A DNA stretch of 64,000 nucleotides from Cheiracanthium punctorium (lineage: Eukaryota; Arthropoda; Arachnida; Araneae; Cheiracanthiidae), in NCBI GenBank assembly GCA_038373885.1, contig JAWZYV010019597.1, positions 372,001-436,000 of the forward strand, given 5' to 3'. Below, piece by piece: positions 48,701 to 58,019 of this stretch. Within the stretch, counting starts at the first letter, position 1. Every line of letters starts with the position of its first letter. A program made the translations under genes and the position numbers. The notes below the pieces were generated by a model. That model was not told the DNA's origin. It ran no database searches and worked only from the letters and a program-made list of their open reading frames with translations.

Positions 48701-49365
48701 GCTTTTTTTTAGTCTTCTGCTCTTTAATTGGTGCATTGTGTTTTGGAAGGTGTGCTACATAACAAACTACGAGAATAGCAGCAGTTTAATTATATTTTTC
48801 TTATTTGTGCATTGAATTGAAATAAAACATAATACAAATGCATGCCAGAAATTCTCTATATTTTCAAAAACTTTTATAGAAATTACATTTATAAAGATCT
48901 TCCTCAGGACAGGTTTGGGGCATACTCTGTTCTTGTATAAACATTGGAAGTTTTGGCTCTTGAACTTAAAAAAAGCTGCATAAATTAGATTAAATTTAGG
49001 GGGGGGGAAATTGCTGGAAAGCATTAGTTTGGCGCCAAGTAAATTTTTTAAAATAAGGATTAAATTTTTTGGAACTTATAGAGAATGTCTCGGATCTGCC
49101 TGTGAGAATTCCTGTACATTTTCAAATGAAATCCATATCTACTCATTGACTTCAGTTATACTAAGCTAGGATACTAAAGATATGTGTCACACACTAGTCA
49201 GGTATGACCAATTTTACGCAAATGTAAAAGAAAAATGTTTGTTTTATGCCCTAGTTTGTCACGCTGATTGCGTTTCTTCTCGCCTACTCACGATATTTTT
49301 TGTTCCCCCACAGAACTAGCCGGGCTCCACCGCCCTCAGCGACCCGACGACCCTCGTATTTTTGA
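36707..49365 (+). CDS. Single-RRM RNA-binding protein, RBM4/lark-like
   Basis: Seven coding exons: 36707-36718, 37311-37430, 37520-37603, 41012-41079, 46348-46713, 47365-47397, 49314-49365. They join to 735 nt (244 aa). An untranslated exon ends at 36089 (donor GTAAGT); the start ATG follows in exon 2 (MSAP). Residues 5-72 form one RRM: RNP2 KIFVGHL at 7-13 and RNP1 KYGFVHMA at 40-47. EVTECDVINKYGFVHM is typical of the RBM4/lark/RBM14 group, as is the linker PSKSKLHPEPG after it. Those proteins usually have two RRMs, and RBM4/lark also a zinc knuckle; this one has a single RRM and no knuckle. Residues 95-244 are low complexity: an RGG/GYG patch (SRGGYGGGYPNGY), then repeats of RP-M-PP, YERR and RDR, ending RRPSYF. 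Such tails mediate RNA and protein contacts and splicing control. Likely nuclear, acting in mRNA processing. The exact orthologue is not assigned. Confidence 0.93.
37311..37430 (+). CDS. RNA-binding gene, coding exon 2 (RNP2)
   Basis: Acceptor TTTTCTTTTCAG, donor GTAAGA; 120 nt, phase 0. Encodes KTKIFVGHLPDG through NKYGFV. Confidence 0.95.
37520..37603 (+). CDS. RNA-binding gene, coding exon 3 (end of RRM)
   Basis: Acceptor ATTCTTTTTAG, donor GTAAAT; 84 nt. Only 89 bp of intron separates it from the previous exon. Encodes HMATPEQAEEAVKNL and SSISVE. Confidence 0.95.
37604..41011 (+). other. Intron 4 of RNA-binding gene, repeat-filled
   Basis: Holds the cluster of TGGGGTAAAATG motifs (38185-39464), several A and T runs, and at 39600-39890 a more GC-rich block of unknown type. 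No other exon is apparent. Confidence 0.7.
38185..39464. mobile_element. Cluster of TGGGGTAAAATGAT inverted ends
   Basis: The motif occurs as GTGGGGTAAAATGATC (38185), inverted as AATCATTTTACCC (38372-38385), again direct as GTGGGGTAAAATGATT (38391), inverted as GATCGTTTTACCC (39107) and inverted as TTCATTTTACCCCACC (39449-39464). This fits a MITE of about 200 bp abutting a longer (about 1.07 kb) non-autonomous relative. The superfamily was not assigned. Confidence 0.6.
41012..41079 (+). CDS. RNA-binding gene, coding exon 4 (linker)
   Basis: Acceptor TTTTATTTTTAG, donor GTAAGT; 68 nt, ends after two bases of a split Asn codon. Encodes PSKSKLHPEPGAPGRANKQ. Confidence 0.93.
42209..42630 (+). 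pseudogene. hAT transposase N-terminus, BED-like finger, broken
   Basis: The first frame (start 42224, MSGKKYLMQFKSDYSK) gives a zinc-finger-like region: C-x4-C in FCTYSTCDIAIVHG, then HTKSKKH. A frame change near 42420-42460 continues as SVIKAECLFFKFIYEHNLPL, typical of the segment after the finger in hAT-derived proteins. The gene stops at 42630 and the catalytic RNase H-like domain is absent. It lies inside the element 41801-43060. Confidence 0.75.
42648..42806 (-). mobile_element. CATGGGCGCCGGCA MITE, copy without insertion
   Basis: Reverse-oriented relative of 33936-34981, sharing its ends and the phrase AACACTGCATACAAAAATCC. Flanks AATGAAAA / AATGCAAA form an 8-bp duplication with one mismatch. 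It runs uninterrupted through the site where 34050-34925 inserted in the other copy. It is nested in the hAT remnant. Confidence 0.85.
43746..44134. mobile_element. MITE with GGTTCTCAAAAAACGGGACA ends
   Basis: AGGGTGGTTCTCAAAAAACG at the left is inverted at the right as TTTTGTGAGAATCTCCTG, with GGGACAAAATA / TGTCCTATTTT just inside. No clear target duplication. Confidence 0.6.
44542..44792. mobile_element. MITE related to CAGGGGTCTGT family, copy 2
   Basis: Left CAAGGGGTCAATGCAG and right CTGGATCGACCCTTG are inverted; inner GGGACCC and TTCACAAA phrases are shared with 30379-30891. Confidence 0.5.
45021..45172. mobile_element. Decayed hAT-type MITE with G and C runs
   Basis: CAGTGGCATAGCGAGGGGGG at the left and, 150 bp on, a C run followed by CTAGTTGCGAACAG, a degenerate inverse. 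No target duplication remains. Confidence 0.5.
46348..46713 (+). CDS. RNA-binding gene, coding exon 5 (RGG/PRY tail)
   Basis: Acceptor TCTTTTTTTCAG, donor GTACGA; 366 nt. GC- and C-rich compared with the flanks. If the donor is not used, the frame runs on for 11 codons to a stop at 46748-46750. Confidence 0.94.
46748..46754 (+). terminator. Intronic poly(A) signal overlapping an alternative stop
   Basis: If the donor at 46714 is skipped, translation ends at TAA 46748-46750, and AATAAA occupies 46749-46754. A T-rich stretch follows. This would yield a 228 aa isoform ending in LSENKLV. Confidence 0.55.
47365..47397 (+). CDS. RNA-binding gene, 33-nt small exon
   Basis: Acceptor TTGTTACCTTTCAG, donor GTAAGT. 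Encodes SPYWYDSIAN between two split codons. Its length is a multiple of three and the flanking phases match, so skipping keeps the frame. Confidence 0.9.
48328..48482 (-). repeat. Dispersed short repeat, copy 2
   Basis: Reverse-oriented relative of 8021-8171, in intron 7 of the RNA-binding gene. Confidence 0.65.
49314..49365 (+). CDS. RNA-binding gene, last coding exon
   Basis: Acceptor TTTGTTCCCCCACAG. Encodes TSRAPPPSATRRPSYF and a TGA at 49363-49365. Confidence 0.9.
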
Positions 49366-50120
49366 AAAAGCAGGGAATCGCGCCGCACCGAAGAGATCGC
49401 TCAAATATTTCCATCGTCGTTCCGCCTTCCGAATACGCTGTCTTAATTTGAGCGTTTAACACACGATCGCTGTTTAACAGGAGACAGTGATTTTTTTAAA
49501 AAAAAACATTTGTTTTGTAGCATATGTGTAAGTGTGAACTTATTTTTTAACAGTTATAATATTCGCCAGTTTTCATCGTATCGTATGTAGAAGTTCTGTT
49601 CAGGCCTTCTATTACCGTTTTCATTCCTCCTTTTTGTAGTGTATTATTTCATCCAATTATTTGTGTAATTATTAATGTTAGGGATGGAGAAGCATTCTAA
49701 CACCGTTTCTTTGTTTTTTGACGTGTCTTCATTGGCTAAAATAAAATTATCAAACCGAAAAGTGTGCGTTTCTATTTATTGGTATGCAGTTATGCGTTAA
49801 TCTAGACATATTTCTTTTTGCGTATTATTGTAATAAAAGAAGCGTTTTCATATGTACCTGCGTCTGATTTGCAAACTGTATAAAGTAAGTTTAATTTTTT
49901 TTTTCCGCCATAAATTACGTTTGACTCAAGTGTACTGTTTCTCGCTTAACCAGTCTAACTTATTTAAAAGTATGAGTAATGCTTTTGGTTTTCTAACTGT
50001 TTGAATGATCTGTTAAACCGTGGAGTCTTGAAATATCGATTTCCTTACTTTTATGACTTATTGTAATAACTTTATTGTTAGCACTGTAATATGTTAATAA
50101 AAGTGATTTTTTGTAAGTGA
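49366..50120 (+). other. 3' UTR of the RNA-binding gene
   Basis: Follows the stop codon without another exon. AATAAA signals are at 49832-49837, 50096-50101 and 50126-50131. The first 80 nt are unusually rich in CG dinucleotides (CGATCGC, CGTCGTTCCG). Confidence 0.6.
50096..50101 (+). terminator. Poly(A) signal, RNA-binding gene
   Basis: TTAATAAAAGTGATTTTTTGT: a hexamer with a T/GT-rich sequence just after it, the best of the three candidates. Confidence 0.5.
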
Positions 50121-50559
50121 TTAAGAATAAAAAAGAAAGTTTATTATTACTTCTAGGAATTTTTCATTTCGGGGGGGCATAAGTTGTCAGAACTTAACTA
50201 ATCAAATGTTTGAAAATTAAACTACTTTACCAAAGTTTAAACACAAATTTTGTGCCAAATGGTAGCTTTAATGTGCTTAAGACGACATTCAGCTTGGTAA
50301 AATGTCTGAATATCTTTGTGATAGTGCATTTATTGAATGTGAATGATGCAATTTGAAGTGCACCTTTTTAATTATAGGTACACTAAATACTTTTCTTGTC
50401 TTGAAATGGAAAAAATAAAAAAGTAACCATATTGGTTGTGCTGGCTGCTGTGCCCTTTTTCAGTAACATTATAAAATAATAAAGTCGCCGACATTTAACA
50501 CAAGAAAATGAATATCAAATATACCCAAAGTCGGCATTGGATACAAATATTCCACTTAC

Positions 50560-50626
50560 CAATATAGTACTGCTCCTGAAATTCTGGTTTTGATGAGCAG
50601 TTGTAGTCACTTGCTAAATTGCATTT
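50560..50626 (-). CDS. Candidate exon of an unidentified minus-strand gene
   Basis: A 67-nt segment with a good acceptor (TTGTGTTCTTGCCAG) and a consensus donor (GTAAGT), open in one frame: KCNLASDYNCSS then KPEFQEQYYI. I do not recognise the protein. If real, its gene converges with the RNA-binding gene; AATAAA on the minus strand near 50333-50328 could end it. No neighbouring exon was found with confidence. Confidence 0.3.
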
Positions 50627-51833
50627 CTGGCAAGAACACAAATGAGTTTAAAGAGAAAATATTTAATGAGCAATGACTTCAATTACAAAGTTTTAGAAAA
50701 CAGAACTAAAAATGCATGTATAACTACTCATTGTCTAATACTTCCCTAACATTAGAAGGATTAACTTTTGGAACCGAATCTGTAAAAAGTCCAATACTTT
50801 CCCATATGGTTGAGTAGAAGGGCAAAAAATTTAGTAGCAGTTCTTTCTGGATTAAAATCTGGAATCTCTGGCCCTTCTTAAGGAATTGAAAGAAGGTTAT
50901 TCAGTACCTCTACTTAACTGGTTTCTAGTATCAGTTTTTATCCACTTAACAGAAAATGCCTTTCTACTTTGGTGTTTGACACTGGTACTAAAATAAAAAT
51001 ATCAATCACGCAAAATTTCTTTGATATTAAAAAAATGTGTTTTTTCATTGCAAAATAGTGCAATTGCATAGTCTTGTATGTATTTTGAATCACAAACTGC
51101 AATGTGATATCGCTTATTTCTAACCCTGCTCAAGGTTATTCCTGAGGAACACTTAAAGGTGGGTGGTATAGTGAATAGTTACAGTGTTCACTCTTGTAAT
51201 AGTCACACTTTCGTTGCCAATTTTTCATTGTGGAAGTCTAGGTGCGACTTACACAGGGAAATTTATTTCATAATATTGTACACTCTAATGCTAAAACATT
51301 ACTACTGTTAAAACATTAACTGCTGCTAAAACATTACTGCTGTTATTCTGGGATGGATCATTTTAACATTAAGTCAAAAGATTGCCTGTCATGCATTCTC
51401 TTTTTTCTTTAAATACAAATGAAAATAAGTGAGCATCGCATAAATAAATTAAAATTCTTAAAATAACTTTCTGAATAGCCACTCTCAGGTAGTCTGAGAT
51501 CTGTATATGAACACTTAATGTGATAAAATAGATTTAATGTTTAATGGATAAAGGACGTGCCCTAAACTAGCTTTCATAATTGCAAATGTCAAATTAATTG
51601 TTCCAAGTTGCATTTTGGGTTATTAATATGGAACTAGCAGAAGTGTATCTCAGAAGTTTGGGGGGGGGGAATAATCCAATTTTTAAAATACTTTAATGAT
51701 AAAATTTAATATCCTAATTGAAATTACTGACGAGTGCTCTATGTGAACTTTTTTATGCAATGTCAACACATTCTGGGACTTAAAAATGCAATTTTAATAC
51801 ACAATATTCCATAAACTTGTAAACAACAAATTA
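50627..51833. other. No gene seen
   Basis: AT-rich sequence with a G run at 51661-51669. A short phrase GTGCGACTTACACAGGG near 51243 resembles a decayed MITE end. Confidence 0.5.
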
Positions 51834-52169
51834 CTGTAGCACCCCCCTCTAATCAATCATCTTGGGACTGGGGGTAATGTATATGCTTAAAAGGGGCAGA
51901 TTATCCAAAAATATGGAAACATACACAATTAATGTAAAATAATCTCTGAACTTAAGTTACTGTATATTGTTCTCTACAGTAGAAACATTACAATAAACTA
52001 CACATAAGCTGTTATGATTGAAAAGGGGCAAAACTGTATGTATTTACTGTACATATGTATGTAATGTTGGTGGTGAGTCACCGACGAGTTGGGACAAAGG
52101 CAGGCTTGAGCACAGTTGGATCAACCAGAGTGACAGACCAGCCAAGACTGGATGAGACAGGTTCTACTG
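51834..52169. mobile_element. Tigger/pogo-type MITE
   Basis: Left CTGTAGCACCCCCCTC and right GAGACAGGTTCTACTG are inverted and bounded by TA (51832-51833 and 52170-52171). The GC-rich right part (CACCGACGAGTTGGGAC...) and TGGGACTGGGGG near the left are typical inner sequence of such elements. Confidence 0.65.
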
Positions 52170-52171
52170 TA

Positions 52172-53540
52172 TGCAGAAAATTGTTCTTAATCAACATAAA
52201 GTTGATTTAATGCTTCCAAATCAAATCAAAACCCAAATATGCTAGTATGTAACCAAACTAAGGTACTCATTAATGATGTTTGTTGCATAAGGATTACTAT
52301 ATTTTGGAAGCACTAAGTTATAATACGGTTTTGTGAGAAATAATTTTTATAGAAATAAGTGGCTATTCAGGGGGGTTACAAATGAATATCCCAGTTTTGA
52401 AAAGCTATATCTTATCTGCCAACTTTTACGGGATGTTTGTAAATTATATGGGTTTTAGTGTTAATTTAATACTTAATAATTATGTGGATATGTGACAAGT
52501 AATTTTATGGATTTTCAGGGGTTCTCAATTCTTTCAATGTAATCTTTTACCATCCTGTATTCTCTTATGCACCCTAAACCTTCAATGCCGCATAAATGCC
52601 CAATTTAAATTTATTTTCTTTACCCCTCCTACACCTGTATCATAGAAACAAAGAAAAAACTTTCAACTGGATGTTTTCAGATATGTAATTCAAACATTTA
52701 CTCTTGAAAGTAAATATTTTTTCTTTAGTATTCTATCATTTAAACCTCCAATGCCTAGAATAAAAACTGATTCCTATTTTAAGTTTTAATTTTAACACTC
52801 CTCCTCCCCCTGGAAACCAAGGGGGGGGGGATTTCATTGAGTAGAGCAGGTTCAGTTGTGAATAAAATTGATATTTTTTTAAAGAAACTAAAAATTAAAG
52901 AGCATTTTAACAGAAATGAACTTAGTTTAACAAGTAGTAACAAGAGTACAATTTATTGGTTAAAATAATAGGTGGAAATTTACTGAAATAAGCACATAAT
53001 TTAACTGAATTTACTTTCTCAGGTCAGCAGGTATGGCTATATGTACAAAACTATATAAAGTATACACATTTTGAAAAAAAGCAATAAAACATTGCAGAGT
53101 TACTAATCATGAGTGTTCAATGTAATGTGACCATAACCAGAAAATCGAATGATATCCATTCCATAGCAGGATTTATACCAGAACTCGACTACAGAAACAG
53201 TAACCCAGCAGAATGTCTGGTATTACAGTTTTGATTTTTGCTGCTATCCTTGTTTCCAGTTGCAGTGTCAGTTAGTAGAGGCTGAAAGAACACTTTATCT
53301 GGTTATGTCGCCCCAGAGAAACATAAAAAAAAAAAACCTTACATATAATTCTCACTCAAAACTATGTATGAAATGGATCACTATTTTATATTGTTTGCAA
53401 AATAGCTTTTCAAAGTAGGAGTATTAATTTGTAATACCAGAGATTACTGCAAGGTTCAGAAAATAAAATAGGACAGTTTTCTCTGTTGGCTCCTTCTCTT
53501 ACTCCATGGGAATTAGCAGTGATCAACGCACACCAAATAT
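52172..53540. other. No gene seen
   Basis: Minus-strand sequence from 53290 has a splice-like TTTCTTTCAG and a 30-codon open frame, but nothing else supports an exon. G run near 52822. Confidence 0.45.
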
Positions 53541-54104
53541 GGGTCTGTTTGGCAGCCCCTTCACAAAATTACAATCTATTATAATGGCCCAGGAAGGAAA
53601 AACAAGACATGATTTGAGACAACTTCGAAGGAAAAACAAAACATGATTTTGGTTTTGGTACACAAATTGAAATAAACTATTACCAACAGGCTAAGCTGCA
53701 TTAGCATTACACACAGTAATAAGCAAAAAATCTGGCCCTCTTGGGAACTTAGTGAATAAAATTCATAAACATGGAACTGCACTGCAAAATATTTCTTAAG
53801 AGCATCATGTTTTGTAAAATTTTAGATTTTTAAGAATTTTTTAAATAATTATGCAACTGATGCAGGTTTATCATTTATTTCAGCATAGTACAGCTTGTAA
53901 AGAGACAGTCTCAAAATTTTGAAGTGCCTGACATGATTTATTTGCAATTATGTACCAAAATCGCTTAAGAATCTATTTATACAAATCTATTATAAAAAAA
54001 AAAAAATATGAGGACTAACAAAAATAGTTGTTAAAATTCACAAAAATAGATACTAAAATTTACAAAAATGGGACTCAAGAAAAAATTTTTTGGGTCAATC
54101 CCTG
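53541..54104. mobile_element. CAGGGGTCTGT-family MITE, copy 3, with nested MITE
   Basis: Left GGGTCTGTTTGGCAGCCCC and right GGGTCAATCCCTG are inverted, with TTCACAAAA phrases as in 30379-30891. The TTGGTAC MITE 53655-53958 lies inside. Confidence 0.5.
53655..53958. mobile_element. MITE with TTGGTAC ends, copy 2
   Basis: Left TTGGTACACAAATTGAAATA and right ATAATTGCAAATAA-type inverse end (...TATGTACCAA). Reverse-oriented relative of 8249-8581 with a closely similar block around CTTGTAAAGAGACAGTCTC. Confidence 0.65.
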
Positions 54105-54135
54105 ATTAGGCAACCATTTACTACTCTGCTTAGAA

Positions 54136-54376
54136 CAGTGTTTTCCAACCACTTTACATTTACAGACTGCAAAAATAGGATTGATTTCACGAATGAAAAT
54201 CAGCTAAAGTTAATAAATATATCAATATTTTTATTTTATTAAATCAAGTGTTATACAAATATCATTTTTAGTTAGTGTATTTGCTGTTGATTATTTTTTA
54301 ATAAATTTGATATACAAAGGACCAGCAGTAGCCTCTGATTGGTACTAGTCTACTGACCAATAGTTGAGAAACAATG
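54136..54376. mobile_element. hAT (Charlie-like) MITE
   Basis: CAGTGTTTTCCAACCACT at the left and AGTTGAGAAACAATG at the right are inverted versions of the CAGTGGTTCTCAAC end common in hAT elements. The flanks match poorly. Confidence 0.55.
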
Positions 54377-55703
54377 GTTTGAGATGTCCTAAAATTACAT
54401 TCATGTCCTGTAAACAAACATGATGAGCATTCTGCTTGTAAGTTAACCAGTTAAGGCCTAAATTATTTTTAAATGAGAATATTTGAAAAATATTTTTAAA
54501 TTGCATTTTATGTATCAAAAATAAATATGAAGTTTTATTCACTTATCGTAGTTGGGAGTTGAGATAATAGGTAATTTATAAATAGATAACTGGGCACATC
54601 TGGTAATAAAAAAAAGAGTAACTGTTCTCTGGTCTTATGTTTCAAAAACTACGGATTTAATAAAAAAAAACACTATTTTTTCCAAAATTACACACAACTA
54701 AAGAGATTTAAGAGAGCAATATCTTGTTTTAATGATTTGAACTTCCTTTGTTACATTCTTATTGAGAAAATTTGTAATGTTTAAGTGTGATATAGCGGAA
54801 ATTTGTTCCCAGTTTGAGGTATGCAACTGCGATATATCTGGATATCTTTTATACTTTTCTTTTCTGAATTTTTTAAATTAAACAGAATATACATATTTAC
54901 TATGATAGCCATGTCAATAACTTGTAAATATTGGCCAGTACCATTTTTTGCACAGATTTGAATGGTTTGTTTTTCTAAGAGCCAGTCATGCTGATCGAAA
55001 CAACCCATATTTTTATTATAGTGGGTTATAGTACTAGGCTGTGAAATTTGGGATTTTTATTTCAAACCTTTTGCTGCCTTGAAACTTGGGTTAGAGGCTC
55101 TATGCAATCAAAGTTTGATTCAGTTGTTACACACTTGTTATCCTTTCATTTAACTATAGTTATTTCATTCCTTTCATCAAAACAGTAGTAGTATCATGAT
55201 TTTCCTTTTCTAATATCTTATCAAGCATTAAAGGGCAAGAATCAATTCTAATTGTACCCGTGGCTCTGAATCCTTGTGTTTTTTAATTCAACCAGCAGAT
55301 CGTATAAATTTAAAAAAATTGTCAAAAAATATGATGTGGCTATTGGGATCAATTACTGGTTGTAACATTTTTCCACCACTCGTGTTCCAAGCCGTTCTTT
55401 CGGCATTTCAGGGGTACTGTCAAAACTCTCCAAAAAACAGTATAAGTCAAAATTTAATCCAAAACCAATGGGTTTGCATTTATTTCATTAAAGGTACCAT
55501 TAGATCTTCTGACCAGTAATCACGTTCACTTGATAAAGTGTGGTAGCCAGAAAAAAGCAAATAAAAGTTTTCACCTGTAGTAACTGAAAATTCTGGGTTA
55601 TTTTTCCACTCTTGCATAGCTTCCCAATTCATTTTTTTATGAATTCGTAAAATTCATTGGTAAAAAATTTTGAGTGGATTCATGCATCCTAAAATATTTA
55701 AAA

Positions 55704-56951
55704 CTAGCTGAAGTACGCGTCCTCGACGGGTTAGTGAATGAAAATTTCCAAAAAGCAAGAACTTTCGTCAGCATTGTAGGAGTACACAGAATGGATGTAG
55801 TATGTTGCCAAAGTAAAGAAAGCGAAGTTATAATTTTCATGTATTGTTAAAATATTACAGGTTAGAGAGTAACTAAGTAATATCATTTCATTCGCTTTAG
55901 TCGTAATTATGCGATGCGCGAACGAATATTTACGCATATTGAAATAATTTTCGCAAAATTTTTGAAAAATTTGAAGCTTAGAATTTAAGTTGAGTGACAA
56001 CCAAATTCGTTTCATTTGCTGCATTCTTTATTTCGTGATGCTGGAACAAATTTTCAGCATTTTAAAACGATTTTCGAAAAATCTCAAAATGTAAGCAAAA
56101 GTATTTTTAAAATTCAACGCCTATAAATTAAGATTAGCAACTGCCTATCATATCACTCAATTTCGTATTAGTCGTTATTACGTGATGTTTGAAGAAATAT
56201 AAACGTATTTTGAGAGAATTTTCACAAAATCTCAATCTAATAAAAATGTTTAAAAAATTGGACTCCTATAGTTAATGTTGAGCAACCATCTATCCTGTGA
56301 CCCAATTTCATATCATTCGCTTTAGTTGTTATTACGTAATACGGGACCAAAGATTCAGTCAGTTTTAAACGATTTTCAAAAAATCTCGAAATCTGATGGA
56401 TTTTTTTTAATTAGATGCTTATAGTTTAAGGTGAGTGACCACCTATCATTTCACCAAATATCATTTTTTCACCTTTGCAGTTATTACGTGATGTGCGAAC
56501 ACAAATTTACGCAGTTTGAAAGGATTTTCGCAAAATCTCAAAATCCAATCAAGATTTTTTAAAAATTGGACGCCTATGTTTTAAGTTGAGTGACCACCTG
56601 TCATGACACCCAATTTCATATCAGTTGTCTTTACGTGATGCTTGAACACAAATTTACGCAGTTTGAAAGAATTTTCGCAAAATCTCAAAATCTAATAATA
56701 ATTTTTTAAAAATTCGACGCCTATGTTTTAAGTTGAGTGACCACCTATCATGACACCCAATTTTATATCATTCGCTTCAGTCGTTTTTACGTGATGCTTA
56801 AACAAAAAAAGCGCCACGGACAGAATGACAGACAGACAAACTTTTTTTTGAGGGTCGCATCGGATTCCCCGGTGCTTGAAACGGATAGAAATCGCAAAAT
56901 TTTTCAATTCCAAGAAATGTACAGACAAAAGTCTAATTTTTTTTATATAGA
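55704..56951 (-). mobile_element. Non-autonomous Helitron
   Basis: On the minus strand it begins TCTATATAAAAA (56951) and ends ...CTTCAGCTAG (55704), preceded by a weak hairpin (ACCCGTCGAGGACGCGT). The base before the start is A and the base after the end is T, as expected for Helitron insertion between A and T without duplication. It carries no Rep/helicase frame; most of it is a tandem array. It interrupts a piggyBac transposase, which supports the limits. Confidence 0.82.
55865..56810. repeat. Tandem array, about 150 bp x 6, inside Helitron
   Basis: The phrase TTACGTGATG recurs near 56031, 56178, 56332 (variant), 56485, 56631 and 56787, a spacing of 147-156 bp. Each unit also holds ACGCAGTTTGAAA, TTTTCGCAAAATCTCAAAAT, GACGCCTAT and GAGTGACCACCTATCAT. 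The last two units are most alike; the leftmost are most diverged. Confidence 0.9.
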
Positions 56952-57267
56952 TACTCTCAATTTTTGGGACAAATTTCCTCCTTCATTAATAGTGTAAGTT
57001 GGATTAAATTTAGTCCATTTTTTTATTCTTTGCTCTAGACGTCGATGGCAGTTACTTCGTAATGTCCCAAATCATTTATTCCTTTTGATTCAGGTTGTTC
57101 TTTCATTTCTTTTTCTTCTGTGGATAAACAAATTTCTACTTTACCTGAAAGATCTTTTTCCAATGGAGTAATCATTTCTCAATCATCAAAACATTCTTCG
57201 TCAGTCAACTCATCCACACCAGGCAGTAAAACAATATATCTGACTCTATCTCCTTTGAAAACATATA

Positions 57268-57425
57268 CAGTTAAACTTCACTATAACGATATTCAGTATA
57301 ATGATACATCCCTCTATAACAATGAAATTTCTATACAGTATAATCTCTCCTCGATATAATGATACACCCCTCTAGAACGATAATTTTATTTGGTCCCTAA
57401 GTTTCGTTGAATCAAGGTTTTACTG
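57268..57425. mobile_element. Tigger/pogo-type MITE
   Basis: CAGTTAAACTTCACTATAACG at the left and ...AATCAAGGTTTTACTG at the right are inverted, bounded by TA on both sides (57266-57267, 57426-57427). The phrases TATAACGAT, TATAATGAT and TATAACAAT repeat inside. Confidence 0.75.
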
Positions 57426-58019
57426 TATTCTAAAGCTTCTTTGGCAGTGCAAAACACCTTTTGCCTGGACATTCTGGAAAAAAAATGGAAAGGGGGGAAA
57501 AACTGTATTAGTTACCACTAACGCATAGCGATCTATTTATAGATCAGAATGTTTAAGCTAAAAATTTAGTTATAAGAAGTTATTTTTTTAATCTAAACAA
57601 TACAGAATAATGAGAGATATTAAAAATGTAGAATACATAAGAAAAATATAACATAATTTTCCTCGTTGAGTATGAAATTGAAAGCTGCACTATGAAGCAT
57701 CATTTTGCTAACTTCAGGCGTTATCTGCTGAACTATTCTTGAAAGAATATTCCAAAACAAGTTAGGGGAAGGGAGGCCACATGTGTAAGGAAACCAGCCA
57801 ATGACAATATGAAGTAAATAAAAGAAATTGTTCTCAGCGAGAGTCCTTAAAGCAGGTGATCTATAAATAGATCGTTGGGCAGTAACGGGCTAATTATTCA
57901 GCGATCACACTGTTTGTATGCACTCAAACTTATATTGCTGATCCTCATAGAGAATTACTAGGGGAAAAAAAAGAAAATCTGAAATGCTAAAAATTTAAAA
58001 ATGCACTTAAGTGCTACAT

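Larger units (their letters stand above)
54781..57262 (-). pseudogene. piggyBac transposase (PGBD-like), decayed and split
   Basis: Minus-strand fragments in order. N-terminal acidic region: VLLPGVDELTDEECFDD (about 57250-57185). After the Helitron: NWEAMQEW and LLFSGYHTLSSERDYWSEDLM (about 55620-55490), the YWS signature region of piggyBac-type transposases. Then VIDPNSHIIFFDNFF and GFRATGTI (about 55370-55260), which includes a catalytic-region Asp. Last, MGCFDQHDWLLEKQTI and VIDMAIIVNMYILF (55008-54880), matching the conserved MGGVDxxD and WY..I...IDM..VNA region. Stops and shifts throughout make it non-functional. No cysteine-rich C-terminal finger was seen. Confidence 0.8.
54447..57889 (-). 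mobile_element. piggyBac element remnant
   Basis: The right limit CGATCTATTTATAGATC... with CCCGTTACTGCC next to TTAG (57890-57893) resembles a piggyBac terminus; a second GATCTATTTATAGATC is at 57531-57546. The left limit is taken at TTAA 54443-54446 followed by CCAGTTAAGGCC, which is a weak match. Between them lie broken pieces of a piggyBac transposase in order, cut by a Helitron (55704-56951), with a Tigger-type MITE (57268-57425) near the N-terminal end. Confidence 0.6.

Noticed and set aside
53180..53290. Possible last exon on the minus strand (TTTCAG then 30 open codons)
   Set aside because: A single acceptor and a short open frame are expected by chance; no family match.
55865..56810. 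Regular spacing suggestive of a CRISPR array
   Set aside because: Units are 150 bp with no constant short repeat and unique spacers, in a eukaryotic Helitron.
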